Shown in pieces: positions 4,893-11,781 of a DNA stretch of 11,781 bases. A program made the position numbers and the translations under genes. The DNA lies in the NCBI GenBank assembly GCA_964459805.1, contig CAYWOD010000106.1, forward strand, positions 1-11,781. Direction: 5' to 3'. The first letter of the stretch is position 1. Each line of letters begins with the position of its first letter. The stretch comes from DAOVRL01 sp964459805. GTDB lineage: Bacteria; Planctomycetota; Phycisphaerae; Sedimentisphaerales; Anaerobacaceae. A model generated the notes under the pieces. That model was not told the DNA's origin and did no database searches. It was given only the letters and a program-made list of their open reading frames with translations.

Positions 4893-7800
4893 ATGAAGGC
4901 TGTGAAGTCGAAACTACTATTTGTTTGTGGTATTGTCTTATTGTTCGGCACCGTACCTGTCGCTCAGGGCCTGGTCGTCGGGAACAACATCGACATCCAT
5001 ATGGACATCCCCGGCGTAATAGCCAACGACTTCCACGTCGAGGGTCGCCTCGAGTCGGGCGACTGGAACGGGAACTGGTCGGATCCGCCAAAACTCGTGT
5101 TCCACGTCGATGATAGGTTTCCCTACTTTAAGTACTCTATCGACCCTGACCCCGCCGGGCCCGGGCAGAACTGGTACAAGTTTACGGCCGACTGGTCCGG
5201 CGCTGACTACAAGTTTTGCGATGTACTGCACCTGGGTTTGTTCTTTGACGTTACCTGTCACAATGTCGCTGTCGACCTGGTCGGCTGGTGGACGATAGAT
5301 GGCCAGCCTATCCCCCCAGGTGGACCCGTCCCACCGCCGAACGGAGGGGCTGTGCCGATCCCCGGTTTTGAGGTACTGGATACGCCCCTTCAAGGCCCCC
5401 AGAAGGTTACGATGCACAACGATTCGCACCTCTTTGACGGGGCTCCGGGGGGTACTTCTCCCGGCATCGAGGTCGAGATCGTGGCGTTGAGCCTGGTCAG
5501 CGTGGATCCGATACAACTGGAGGAGCATCTTGGTCCGCTTCCGGAAGCACTCAGGGAGCTTCGACTTGGCGGATTGGAAGAGACGTTACCTTGGGTGGAG
5601 GTGGCGAATCAAAACGGGCCGATCAGCAAGCAGAATCCCCAGCACTTTCCGCCTGATAGCTTTTTTGACGTGTTCTTTGAGGTCGATGTCCCAGGAGCAG
5701 GCCTTTTTCCAGTAGAGCCCGTTACGGTCCAGCCGGGCGGATTCGTGATTGTCCGGGAGAGGCTCCAGTTCATAAACAACGCTGGTGAAATTGATTGGCG
5801 GTGGGCCTGGGAGATTCACCAAGCCCACGAAGCCGACCTCGGTGATGCCCCGGATAGCACTAATACCCACGGTGTGCCGATGACGGCCTACCCATTAACC
5901 GGAGTAGGGGCCAACTTCCCCACGGTCTACCGGGCTGGCTCGCCGCCGCACGGGCCGATCCACTGGGCTCCGCACGCGCTGGCCTATTTGGGCCCGTGGG
6001 TCAGCCTTGAGTTCGAGGCGGATATTTGGGCCGACCAGGACGGCATAAACAACCTGGATCCGCCGGCCGACGTGCCGGACCAAGACGGGTTTGATGATGG
6101 TGTGCAGGTGCCGCTATCTCTGCCGCATTGCCAGCAGACGCAATTTAGTTACGATGTAACAATTACGCCAATGCTGATTAACCCGCCGGATTTATACGTG
6201 AATGTGTGGTTTGACTGGATGCGTAACGGCGACTGGGACGACACTCCGCAGTGTCCCGATGGGACCACTGCTCCCGAATGGGCCGTGCAGAACCAGGTTA
6301 TCAGCGGTTATGCGCCGGGGATGCACACGATCACTACCCCGCTGTTTACGTGCTGGCATCCTCCCGGAGCAGTCGACCCAAATCCTGTCTGGATGCGAAT
6401 CACAATATCGGAGCAGAGGTGGAGCTCCACCGGAGGCACAGCAGGATATGGCGGCGCCGGACCGGCACCCGGTTATCTGTATGGCGAGACCGAGGATTAC
6501 TACTTCGAGCCGATCCCAGAGGAGCCAGATGAATGGGACTTTGGTGACGCGCCTGAGCGGGGCCTGGCCTATCCGCCGTGTCCTACGAACGGGGTTTTCC
6601 CGACCTGTATAAATCCTTCACCTCCGGGGTGGATTCAGCACGCAATTTCCGACCCGCCTTCGTTATTCTTCGGGCAGAATGTGGATGCCGAGAACGAGGG
6701 CAATGCAGGGCTATGCCCGACTTGCTTCCCGCCCTATGATAAGGACGAGTGCTTCGCCGACGGTGACGCGGGGCTTATTCGCCCTCCATCCTACACGATC
6801 CAGGGCCCGCTTGCGGCGCTTGCGGTAGTTCCTTGCCTCGCCAGTCAGACGGGGTCACTTGGTGTTGTCTGCACACTCGCGAAATGGGGCCCGAATGTCG
6901 ATATCGATGTTACGAACAAGACCAACGAGGAAGCGTACGTCAACGTCCTTATGGATTGGGACAAGAGCGGCAACTGGGGCGGTACATCTACGTGTGGGCC
7001 TTGTTCGCCAACTCCCGGTGCGGTTGCCCCCGAGCACGTTCTGATCAACTTCCCGGTACCTCCGGGCTACAACGGCCCGCTGTCGGGGCTTATGGGAGCC
7101 GCACCAGCGACGTTCATGATAGGGCCGAATCCGGGATACGTCTGGACACGGTTTACGGTAACTCCGAATCCGGTAGGAATGACGCACGAGTGGACCGGAG
7201 AGGGTGAATTCAGGGACGGCGAGACCGAAGACTATCTGCTTCACGTAAAGCCGGCGCCGGTAGTGAGCGACTGCGATTGGAACGAGGGCGACGAGCATAA
7301 GATGCACTGGCCGCAGTTGCCGGACCTTGAGCCGACCGGGGTTGATGTTGATATGTTCTGGGTGCCGCTGGCGGACGATTTCAAGTGCACCGAGGACGGT
7401 AAGATTACCGACATTCATTTCTGGGGTTCATTTGCGGACGACTGTCTGCCTGTGGGCGGTCCTGGGAGCCTGACGTTCCGGATTACGCTCTATTCCGACA
7501 TTCCTGCCGCCGACAGCTCGACGGGCTACAGCATGCCCGGCGAGCCGCTGAGGAACTGGACGTTTGGTCCGTGTGACTACGTAGTTCGCCAGGTGGCGGA
7601 CGACAGGATAGAGGACTGGTACGACCCGGCAACAGAGCAGTACTTCCCGGCGAATCACCAGAAGGCGTTCCAGTACAATATCTGCATCAATGAGGACGAG
7701 GCCTTCGAGCAAAAGGCAGGTACGATTTACTGGCTGGAAATCAAAGACATCATCGTCGATGATCCCGGTGTAGATCCTACCTATACGTTCGGGTGGAAGA

Positions 7801-10800
7801 CTACGCAGGTGCAGCCGAACGACCTGCGATGGAACGACGATGCTGTGTGGTGGAACCCGGATATCGCGGTGGGATGGACGCCGCTGAAATATCCGCACGG
7901 ACACCCCTATGCGGAGCTGGAGAACCCAACGCTGGACCTTGCATTTGTAATAACCGGCGAGGCGGCGCCGCCGCCACCTGTGGACTGGGGCGATGCGAAT
8001 GACCCGACGTATCCGACGCTGGCCGCTAACTTTGGCGCCAGCCACGTGATCGTTCCGCGGATATATATGGGCAACACTGTTGATCCGGATCCTGACGGTC
8101 AGCCCAGTGTGGCGGCAGACGGCGATGATACGGATGCCGACGGTGACGATGAAGATGGTGTCACGTTCAACACGCCTCTGATACCGGGGCTGCCGGCGCA
8201 GATAACGGTGAATGCTTTCCAGGCCGGCCCGTTCATCAGTGTTTGGATTGACTACGATCGTGACGGAGGCTGGGGCGAGTTGCAGGACTACGTGGTTAAA
8301 AGCGTGCTGGCGGTGAATGCCGGCGACAACGTGTTCGGGTTCCAGGTCCCGGGTAGTGCGAAACCGGGCAGGACGTATGTACGCGTGCGTTTCACAACGA
8401 ACCCGGGTATAGGTTTTGCCGGCCCTGCGACGAACGGCGAGGTTGAGGACCACGTTGTGGATATTAAAGAGCCTTATGTGCCGAAGGATCCGGTTAAGCA
8501 CGTGAAGTGGTCACAGCCTCCGATTGAGATTGACCCTGTGGTGGGAAGAGTGCCTACGTACTGCGGCTGGGATGAGCCTTCCTGGAGTCAGATAGAAACG
8601 ATGCCTCCGGTTACGTTCTGCCGACCGTTGGCAGCGGACGATTTCCGCTGTCTTGGTCGTATGCCGATAACGTCCGTTCACTGGTGGGGTTCATATTATG
8701 GCTGGCTCGAACGCGACTTGCCGCCTGTCCTGCCGCGTGAGTGGCGGATCGGTTTCTGGCGCAATATCCGGGCTGGCAGCGTTGATGATTTCAGTCAACC
8801 GGGTGAACTGCTCTGGGCAGTAGATGTGCAGGCGGACCAGGTTCAAATCGAGCTTGCAGGGATCGATACCGATCTGTTCCCTGACGTGCCGCCGGATACG
8901 TGCTTCCAATATCACGTCAAGCTTCCCGAGAGCGACTGGTTCTGGCAGGATCGCTATGTAGATGTCGCCGGAGCTGTGTCGGATACGGTGTTCTGGATCA
9001 GCATCCAGGCTGTTTACGACCAAGACGTTGAGATGGTGGCCTATCCGTGGGGCTGGAAGACTCGGCCGTGGGGCTTTGAGGACGATGCGGTGAGGAAAGT
9101 GCCGGATTATAGTGGTCAGTTTCCGGAGTGTCTCTGGCGGCCGATTGAGGCTGCTCCCGCATGCACGGAGCTGGTGAGCTTTGATTTGGCGTTTGAGCTT
9201 GATACCGACCCGAACTACATCAAGTGGGAGCAGGCATTTACAGGTTTTCGTCGCTGGCCGCACTACTGGGATGAGGAATCGATCGGTATAGAGAAGGAAG
9301 TAACACCCACCAAGTGGGAACAGCTTCCCGACCCATATTGGTCCGGCCTGCACTGTCACGACGGCCCTGCCGCAAGTCAGCAGATAACTATCGCTGACGA
9401 TTGGGTTTGTGACGGCGGTGATGTGACCGACCTGCACTGGTACGGAAACTATGAAGTTGATTCGCACGGACAAGAGATGAGAGGTTCCGGCATCCGCATG
9501 TTCCACCTTAGCATTCACAGGATTGCACCGCACGCATGTATACCGGGCGACGAAGTCTGGTCGACGGGTGCCCCGTTTGCAGCGGTTTCGGAGACGGATA
9601 CGGGCCTGATCAACAGCGAAGGGTGCAAGATCTACCTCTATAAGTATGATCTGCCCGATCCGTACCCCCAGGTAATGGGCAATAAGTACTGGCTTGACAT
9701 TTCAGCGCGTGCAGTACAAAAGGCAAACCCACCTGTGTGGCGGTGGCAGGAAGCGGGCAGAAGCCCGAAGCCGATCGAGTGCGGTGCGGCCGAGCGCAAT
9801 GACCCCCTACCGGGCAAATGGCGCACAATTGAGTGGGACAGGTCGCACATTATGCCGCCGGAACCAAATTGGTTCAGCGATATGGCCTTCGCGATTACAA
9901 GCGGGCCGGGAGAAAAAGAGGTCGAGATTAAGCATCTTGTTGCCGACGATTGGCCCTGCACGACAAGACAGCCTGTGACGGCTGTCGTATGGTGGGGCTC
10001 GTATATAGGGTATCGTTACAGGGCCTGTGACTGCCTCATGGCGGCCCCGCCCGTGAAGCCGAGCTACTTCCTCCTCTCGATGTGGACGGACGTGCGGCCA
10101 AATCCGGCAGATCCGGTGCCTTACAGCCATCCCGGAGTGAAGATCTGGGAGTATAGGGCGTATGAGCATGACTATGACGAGGTTCTGGTTGGGTTTGACA
10201 AGCATCCGGAAGATACCGAACCGGGTGTGCCGTTTGCTCGTGAGCCTGTCTTCCGTTATTCGGTGCGACTGCCGAGGGAGCGTTGGTTCCATCAGAAGGA
10301 AGAGGAAGCGATCTATTGGTTCAGCGTGGTGGCCGTCTACAAAGAAGGTACGGAAATTCCGTATCGGTGGGGCTGGACCAATCATAAATGTTCGCTCTGG
10401 GAACCCTCGGGTCTGATAGAGGCGGCGCACTGGAAGCTGGACGAGACAAGCGGGACAACGGCCAGCGACAGTTCCGGCAACGGCAACCACGGCACGCTCG
10501 TCGGCGACCCAACCTGGCAGCCCGGCTTAGGGGCGGTGTGTGGAGCGCTGGACCTCGACGGCAACGGGGATTATGTCAAGACCGGAGACACTACAACCGG
10601 CCTGGATTTCGCTCCAGGTTCTTTCTCCGCATCAGCATGGATAAATGCAAGAGAGGTGGCCAACGGTTGGAGAGCGATCTTAGAATATGATCGGTTCAGT
10701 GCTAGTGGTAATCGGTTCGGCCTCTGGCTGAGCGGCGCAGGTAAATTCCACTTTAGAGTTGGACGGGACACAAAGAACTCCGTCCAAACGCTGAACGCTA

Positions 10801-11525
10801 ATACATGGTATTTAGTGAGCGCCACTTATGACGCTGTGAAGAAGGAGATGAACCTGTATATTGACGGGCAATTTGATAGTTCAGCAACCTACAGTACCGG
10901 TTTCGATTCTCCGGTTGTCTCAAAGGCAACGATAGGTGTTTGTGGCTCGGAAGATGCCGAGTACTTCGACGGCCTCATCGACGACGTTCGTATTTACGAC
11001 TATGCGCTGAGTGCAGTTGAAATCCGGGCGCTGGCCGATATGAGTAAGAACGATGATGCCGTTACAGGGCAGCCGGATCCGACCGGCGCCACGGACGAAT
11101 GGATATGGGAGCCGCTGTATGACCAAGCCGGTGCCAGCGAGGATATGTCGTTTATCCTGTTCACCGAGCCTGGCTGCTTCCCGTCGTGGTACTCGACGTA
11201 TCCTGACTGGCTGGCTTACGGCAAGCCTAACTGCTGGTGCGGCATCTATGGCAATCCGCAGTGGCCGTATCAGTGCGACGGTGACGCCGACGGCAAAGAC
11301 TCCGGCGTTCCCTTCAGGTTCCGTGTCTTCACCGGCGACCTGACAATGATTGTCAACAACTGGAGAAAGAAGATTGATACCGCTGATCCCTGCGCTGACG
11401 TTGACCATAAGGACTCCGGCGTTCCGTTCAGGTTCCGTGTCTTCACCGGCGACCTGACAATGATTGTCAACAACTGGCGGAAGAAAGATGGGGACCTGCC
11501 GGGCGACTGTCCGAGGCCGGAATAG
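4893..11525 (+). CDS. Giant secreted mosaic protein (GEVED modules, four 'ADDF/W' modules, inserted LamG, dockerin-like tail)
   Basis: The protein has 2210 residues, starting at ATG 4893 with GGAGG eight bases upstream; a TTG at 4878 is in frame but overlaps that site. A signal peptide (MKAVKSKLLFVCGIVLLFG..., cleavage probably after AQG, residue 26) sends it out of the cytoplasm. Visible order: unrecognised region, residues 27-314; GEVED modules at 315-541, 547-786 and 1031-1192, each opening with (D/W)GDA and closing with GE(T/V)ED; a family of four modules at 792-1023 (A), 1202-1437 (B), 1442-1670 (C) and 1674-2094 (D), typified by ADDF/W.C, H/VWWGS and WGWK; a LamG domain inside D; and a Cys/Asp-rich dockerin-like tail from 2128. 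I believe modules A-D correspond to a planctomycete domain of unknown function (perhaps DUF7901), unverified. No catalytic domain, sortase signal, PEP-CTERM or transmembrane anchor was seen. A surface or scaffold role is inferred. The terminator at 11573-11605 closes the unit. Confidence 0.9.
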   Translation: MKAVKSKLLFVCGIVLLFGTVPVAQGLVVGNNIDIHMDIPGVIANDFHVEGRLESGDWNGNWSDPPKLVFHVDDRFPYFKYSIDPDPAGPGQNWYKFTADWSGADYKFCDVLHLGLFFDVTCHNVAVDLVGWWTIDGQPIPPGGPVPPPNGGAVPIPGFEVLDTPLQGPQKVTMHNDSHLFDGAPGGTSPGIEVEIVALSLVSVDPIQLEEHLGPLPEALRELRLGGLEETLPWVEVANQNGPISKQNPQHFPPDSFFDVFFEVDVPGAGLFPVEPVTVQPGGFVIVRERLQFINNAGEIDWRWAWEIHQAHEADLGDAPDSTNTHGVPMTAYPLTGVGANFPTVYRAGSPPHGPIHWAPHALAYLGPWVSLEFEADIWADQDGINNLDPPADVPDQDGFDDGVQVPLSLPHCQQTQFSYDVTITPMLINPPDLYVNVWFDWMRNGDWDDTPQCPDGTTAPEWAVQNQVISGYAPGMHTITTPLFTCWHPPGAVDPNPVWMRITISEQRWSSTGGTAGYGGAGPAPGYLYGETEDYYFEPIPEEPDEWDFGDAPERGLAYPPCPTNGVFPTCINPSPPGWIQHAISDPPSLFFGQNVDAENEGNAGLCPTCFPPYDKDECFADGDAGLIRPPSYTIQGPLAALAVVPCLASQTGSLGVVCTLAKWGPNVDIDVTNKTNEEAYVNVLMDWDKSGNWGGTSTCGPCSPTPGAVAPEHVLINFPVPPGYNGPLSGLMGAAPATFMIGPNPGYVWTRFTVTPNPVGMTHEWTGEGEFRDGETEDYLLHVKPAPVVSDCDWNEGDEHKMHWPQLPDLEPTGVDVDMFWVPLADDFKCTEDGKITDIHFWGSFADDCLPVGGPGSLTFRITLYSDIPAADSSTGYSMPGEPLRNWTFGPCDYVVRQVADDRIEDWYDPATEQYFPANHQKAFQYNICINEDEAFEQKAGTIYWLEIKDIIVDDPGVDPTYTFGWKTTQVQPNDLRWNDDAVWWNPDIAVGWTPLKYPHGHPYAELENPTLDLAFVITGEAAPPPPVDWGDANDPTYPTLAANFGASHVIVPRIYMGNTVDPDPDGQPSVAADGDDTDADGDDEDGVTFNTPLIPGLPAQITVNAFQAGPFISVWIDYDRDGGWGELQDYVVKSVLAVNAGDNVFGFQVPGSAKPGRTYVRVRFTTNPGIGFAGPATNGEVEDHVVDIKEPYVPKDPVKHVKWSQPPIEIDPVVGRVPTYCGWDEPSWSQIETMPPVTFCRPLAADDFRCLGRMPITSVHWWGSYYGWLERDLPPVLPREWRIGFWRNIRAGSVDDFSQPGELLWAVDVQADQVQIELAGIDTDLFPDVPPDTCFQYHVKLPESDWFWQDRYVDVAGAVSDTVFWISIQAVYDQDVEMVAYPWGWKTRPWGFEDDAVRKVPDYSGQFPECLWRPIEAAPACTELVSFDLAFELDTDPNYIKWEQAFTGFRRWPHYWDEESIGIEKEVTPTKWEQLPDPYWSGLHCHDGPAASQQITIADDWVCDGGDVTDLHWYGNYEVDSHGQEMRGSGIRMFHLSIHRIAPHACIPGDEVWSTGAPFAAVSETDTGLINSEGCKIYLYKYDLPDPYPQVMGNKYWLDISARAVQKANPPVWRWQEAGRSPKPIECGAAERNDPLPGKWRTIEWDRSHIMPPEPNWFSDMAFAITSGPGEKEVEIKHLVADDWPCTTRQPVTAVVWWGSYIGYRYRACDCLMAAPPVKPSYFLLSMWTDVRPNPADPVPYSHPGVKIWEYRAYEHDYDEVLVGFDKHPEDTEPGVPFAREPVFRYSVRLPRERWFHQKEEEAIYWFSVVAVYKEGTEIPYRWGWTNHKCSLWEPSGLIEAAHWKLDETSGTTASDSSGNGNHGTLVGDPTWQPGLGAVCGALDLDGNGDYVKTGDTTTGLDFAPGSFSASAWINAREVANGWRAILEYDRFSASGNRFGLWLSGAGKFHFRVGRDTKNSVQTLNANTWYLVSATYDAVKKEMNLYIDGQFDSSATYSTGFDSPVVSKATIGVCGSEDAEYFDGLIDDVRIYDYALSAVEIRALADMSKNDDAVTGQPDPTGATDEWIWEPLYDQAGASEDMSFILFTEPGCFPSWYSTYPDWLAYGKPNCWCGIYGNPQWPYQCDGDADGKDSGVPFRFRVFTGDLTMIVNNWRKKIDTADPCADVDHKDSGVPFRFRVFTGDLTMIVNNWRKKDGDLPGDCPRPE
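7266..11174 (+). repeat. Four diverged copies (A-D) of a ~230-residue module
   Basis: Copies lie at 7266-7961 (A), 8496-9203 (B), 9216-9902 (C) and 9912-11174 (D, interrupted). Each shows ADDF or ADDW followed by a Cys, a line like TDIHFWGSF or TAVVWWGSY, a strand with FRITLYSDI or FLLSMWTDV, a 'W' and 'PG' region, an F-Q-Y-N/H or F-R-Y-S strand, IYW or VFW, and then WGWK/WGWT with DDAV and a closing LAFVI, LAFEL, MAFAI or MSFIL. Copy C is the most worn: it has WRWQ instead of WGWK and no DDAV. Copy D lacks the opening K-W-x-Q segment seen in B and C. GEVED module 3 separates A from B, while B, C and D are in tandem. Confidence 0.75.
10398..11045 (+). other. LamG (concanavalin A-like) domain inserted within module D
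   Basis: About 216 codons (residues 1836-2051) sit between WGWTNHKCS and KNDDAVTG, which are contiguous in the sister modules (A: WKTTQVQ..NDDAVWW; B: WGWKTRPWGFEDDAV). The insert reads as a complete LamG/Laminin_G_3 domain: AAHWKLDETSGTTASDSSG, NGNHGTL, LDLDGNGDYV, SFSASAWINA, an NTWYLVSATYD strand and the closing FDGLIDDVRIYDYALS. LamG domains commonly bind glycans or other polymers. Part of the segment looks slightly richer in A/T than the flanks, but composition was judged by eye only. Confidence 0.8.
11274..11522 (+). other. Variant dockerin-like C-terminal module
   Basis: Residues 2128-2210 run CDGDADGKDSG ... VFTGDLTMIVNNW, then PCADVDHKDSG ... VFTGDLTMIVNNW, and end GDCPRPE. The order Cys, Asp-rich loop, 'R-V-(Y/F)-T-x-D-L' helix and W, twice, resembles the two calcium-loop/helix halves of type I dockerins, with extra residues inside each loop, as in other planctomycete exoproteins. 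The Trp/Cys-rich stretch before it (CFPSWYSTYPDWLAYGKPN) is the usual linker in such proteins. No cohesin partner is in the window. Dockerin identity is by pattern only. Confidence 0.5.
11295..11486 (+). repeat. Two-copy 78-base direct repeat in the dockerin-like tail
   Basis: Copies at 11295-11372 and 11409-11486 (offset 114 bases) encode 26 identical residues, from KDSGVPFRF to NNWRKK. Comparing codon by codon, five bases differ (AAA/AAG, CCC/CCG, AGA/CGG counting two, AAG/AAA), and all the changes are synonymous. Confidence 0.9.
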
Positions 11526-11572
11526 TCGGTTTTGAGCAGATAAGGGTTGCGACAGGTAACCTGGAATCAAGC

Positions 11573-11605
11573 AAAGAGGCCGGTCAAATGACCGGCCTCT
11601 TTTTT
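11573..11605 (+). terminator. Strong intrinsic terminator after the giant gene
   Basis: AAAGAGGCCGGTCA (11573-11586) pairs perfectly with TGACCGGCCTCTTT (11589-11602), and a six-T tract covers 11600-11605. It lies 48 bases after the stop of the giant gene. The matching A-tract on the 5' side means it may also work on the minus strand. Confidence 0.92.
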
Positions 11606-11661
11606 GTACATACAGAAGGTGAGTTTTGCCGGTAAGACACGAAGTCACGAAGCTGCTTGAC

Positions 11662-11781
11662 TTACTTGAGTTTTAGCAGTTGCATCGCAGCATCGAGTCT
11701 GTTATCGCTGCTCCGGCGGGTCATGTTTTTGTCTCTACTATTCAGTTTTTTGCCAGAAATTGCACAAGAAAGCGAAATTGA
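11662..11781 (-). CDS. Possible C-terminal end of a minus-strand gene (runs off window)
   Basis: A minus-strand frame is open from the right edge to TAA at 11662-11664, 39 codons, ending NRLDAAMQLLKLK. An internal ATG (11722-11724) would give a 20-residue peptide, but it has no good ribosome binding site. Forty stop-free codons can arise by chance, and nothing in the sequence is recognisable, so this is weak. It would converge on the giant gene, with the terminator at 11573-11605 between them. Confidence 0.2.
   Translation of the reverse strand, partial: SISLSCAISGKKLNSRDKNMTRRSSDNRLDAAMQLLKLK

Noticed and set aside
7428..9533. Long minus-strand open frames (up to 357 codons) within the giant gene
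   Set aside because: Their translations are Arg/Val/His/Ile-rich with no family features, typical of the antisense of a biased coding strand, while the plus-strand frame has clear repeated domains.
11491..11525. PEP-CTERM or sortase anchor at the end of the giant protein
   Set aside because: The protein ends GDCPRPE directly after the dockerin-like repeats, with no hydrophobic helix or basic tail.

Overview
The window looks like chromosomal DNA of an anaerobic Planctomycetota bacterium, probably class Phycisphaerae. That is an inference. It rests on the giant secreted mosaic protein, built of GEVED modules and 'ADDF/W...WGS' modules with a planctomycete-style dockerin-like tail, together with a GH130 enzyme and a DUF502/hpf/ptsN/HPr block. 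No marker gene settles the taxonomy, and there is no sign of phage, plasmid, CRISPR or an intact insertion sequence.

Left part (1-4043, all genes on the minus strand). A GH130-type mannoside phosphorylase or hydrolase runs off the left edge and has its own promoter candidate. An intergenic stretch (377-647) holds a short inverted repeat. Then, in transcription order from the right, come a flippase-like (UPF0104) membrane protein, a DUF502 membrane protein, the ribosome hibernation factor hpf, a nitrogen-type PTS EIIA (ptsN) and an HPr-family phosphocarrier. The hpf-ptsN-HPr order matches part of the E. coli rpoN-hpf-ptsN-rapZ-ptsO locus, but rpoN and rapZ are absent. No enzyme I or sugar permease is nearby, so a regulatory rather than transport PTS is likely. 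hpf and HPr are best read as starting at TTG codons, each with a good Shine-Dalgarno sequence.

Middle (4044-4892). A divergent intergenic region leads to a monofunctional hisI on the plus strand, with a GTG start and an AGGAGG ribosome binding site. It is followed by about 380 bases without a conventional gene. That stretch holds a sigma70-like promoter, a possible 22-codon leader ORF with its own ribosome binding site, and nested or competing stem-loops. Together these could form a regulated leader for the giant gene downstream.

Right part (4893-11525, plus strand). One gene encodes a 2210-residue exported protein with a signal peptide, an unrecognised N-terminal region, three GEVED modules, four copies (A-D) of a roughly 230-residue module, a LamG domain inserted inside copy D, and a dockerin-like C-terminus. 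In that C-terminus a 26-residue segment is repeated perfectly at the protein level. No catalytic domain was recognised, so a surface, adhesive or scaffold role is the most natural guess. A strong intrinsic terminator follows at 11573-11605. The last 120 bases contain only a weak minus-strand open frame reaching the edge.
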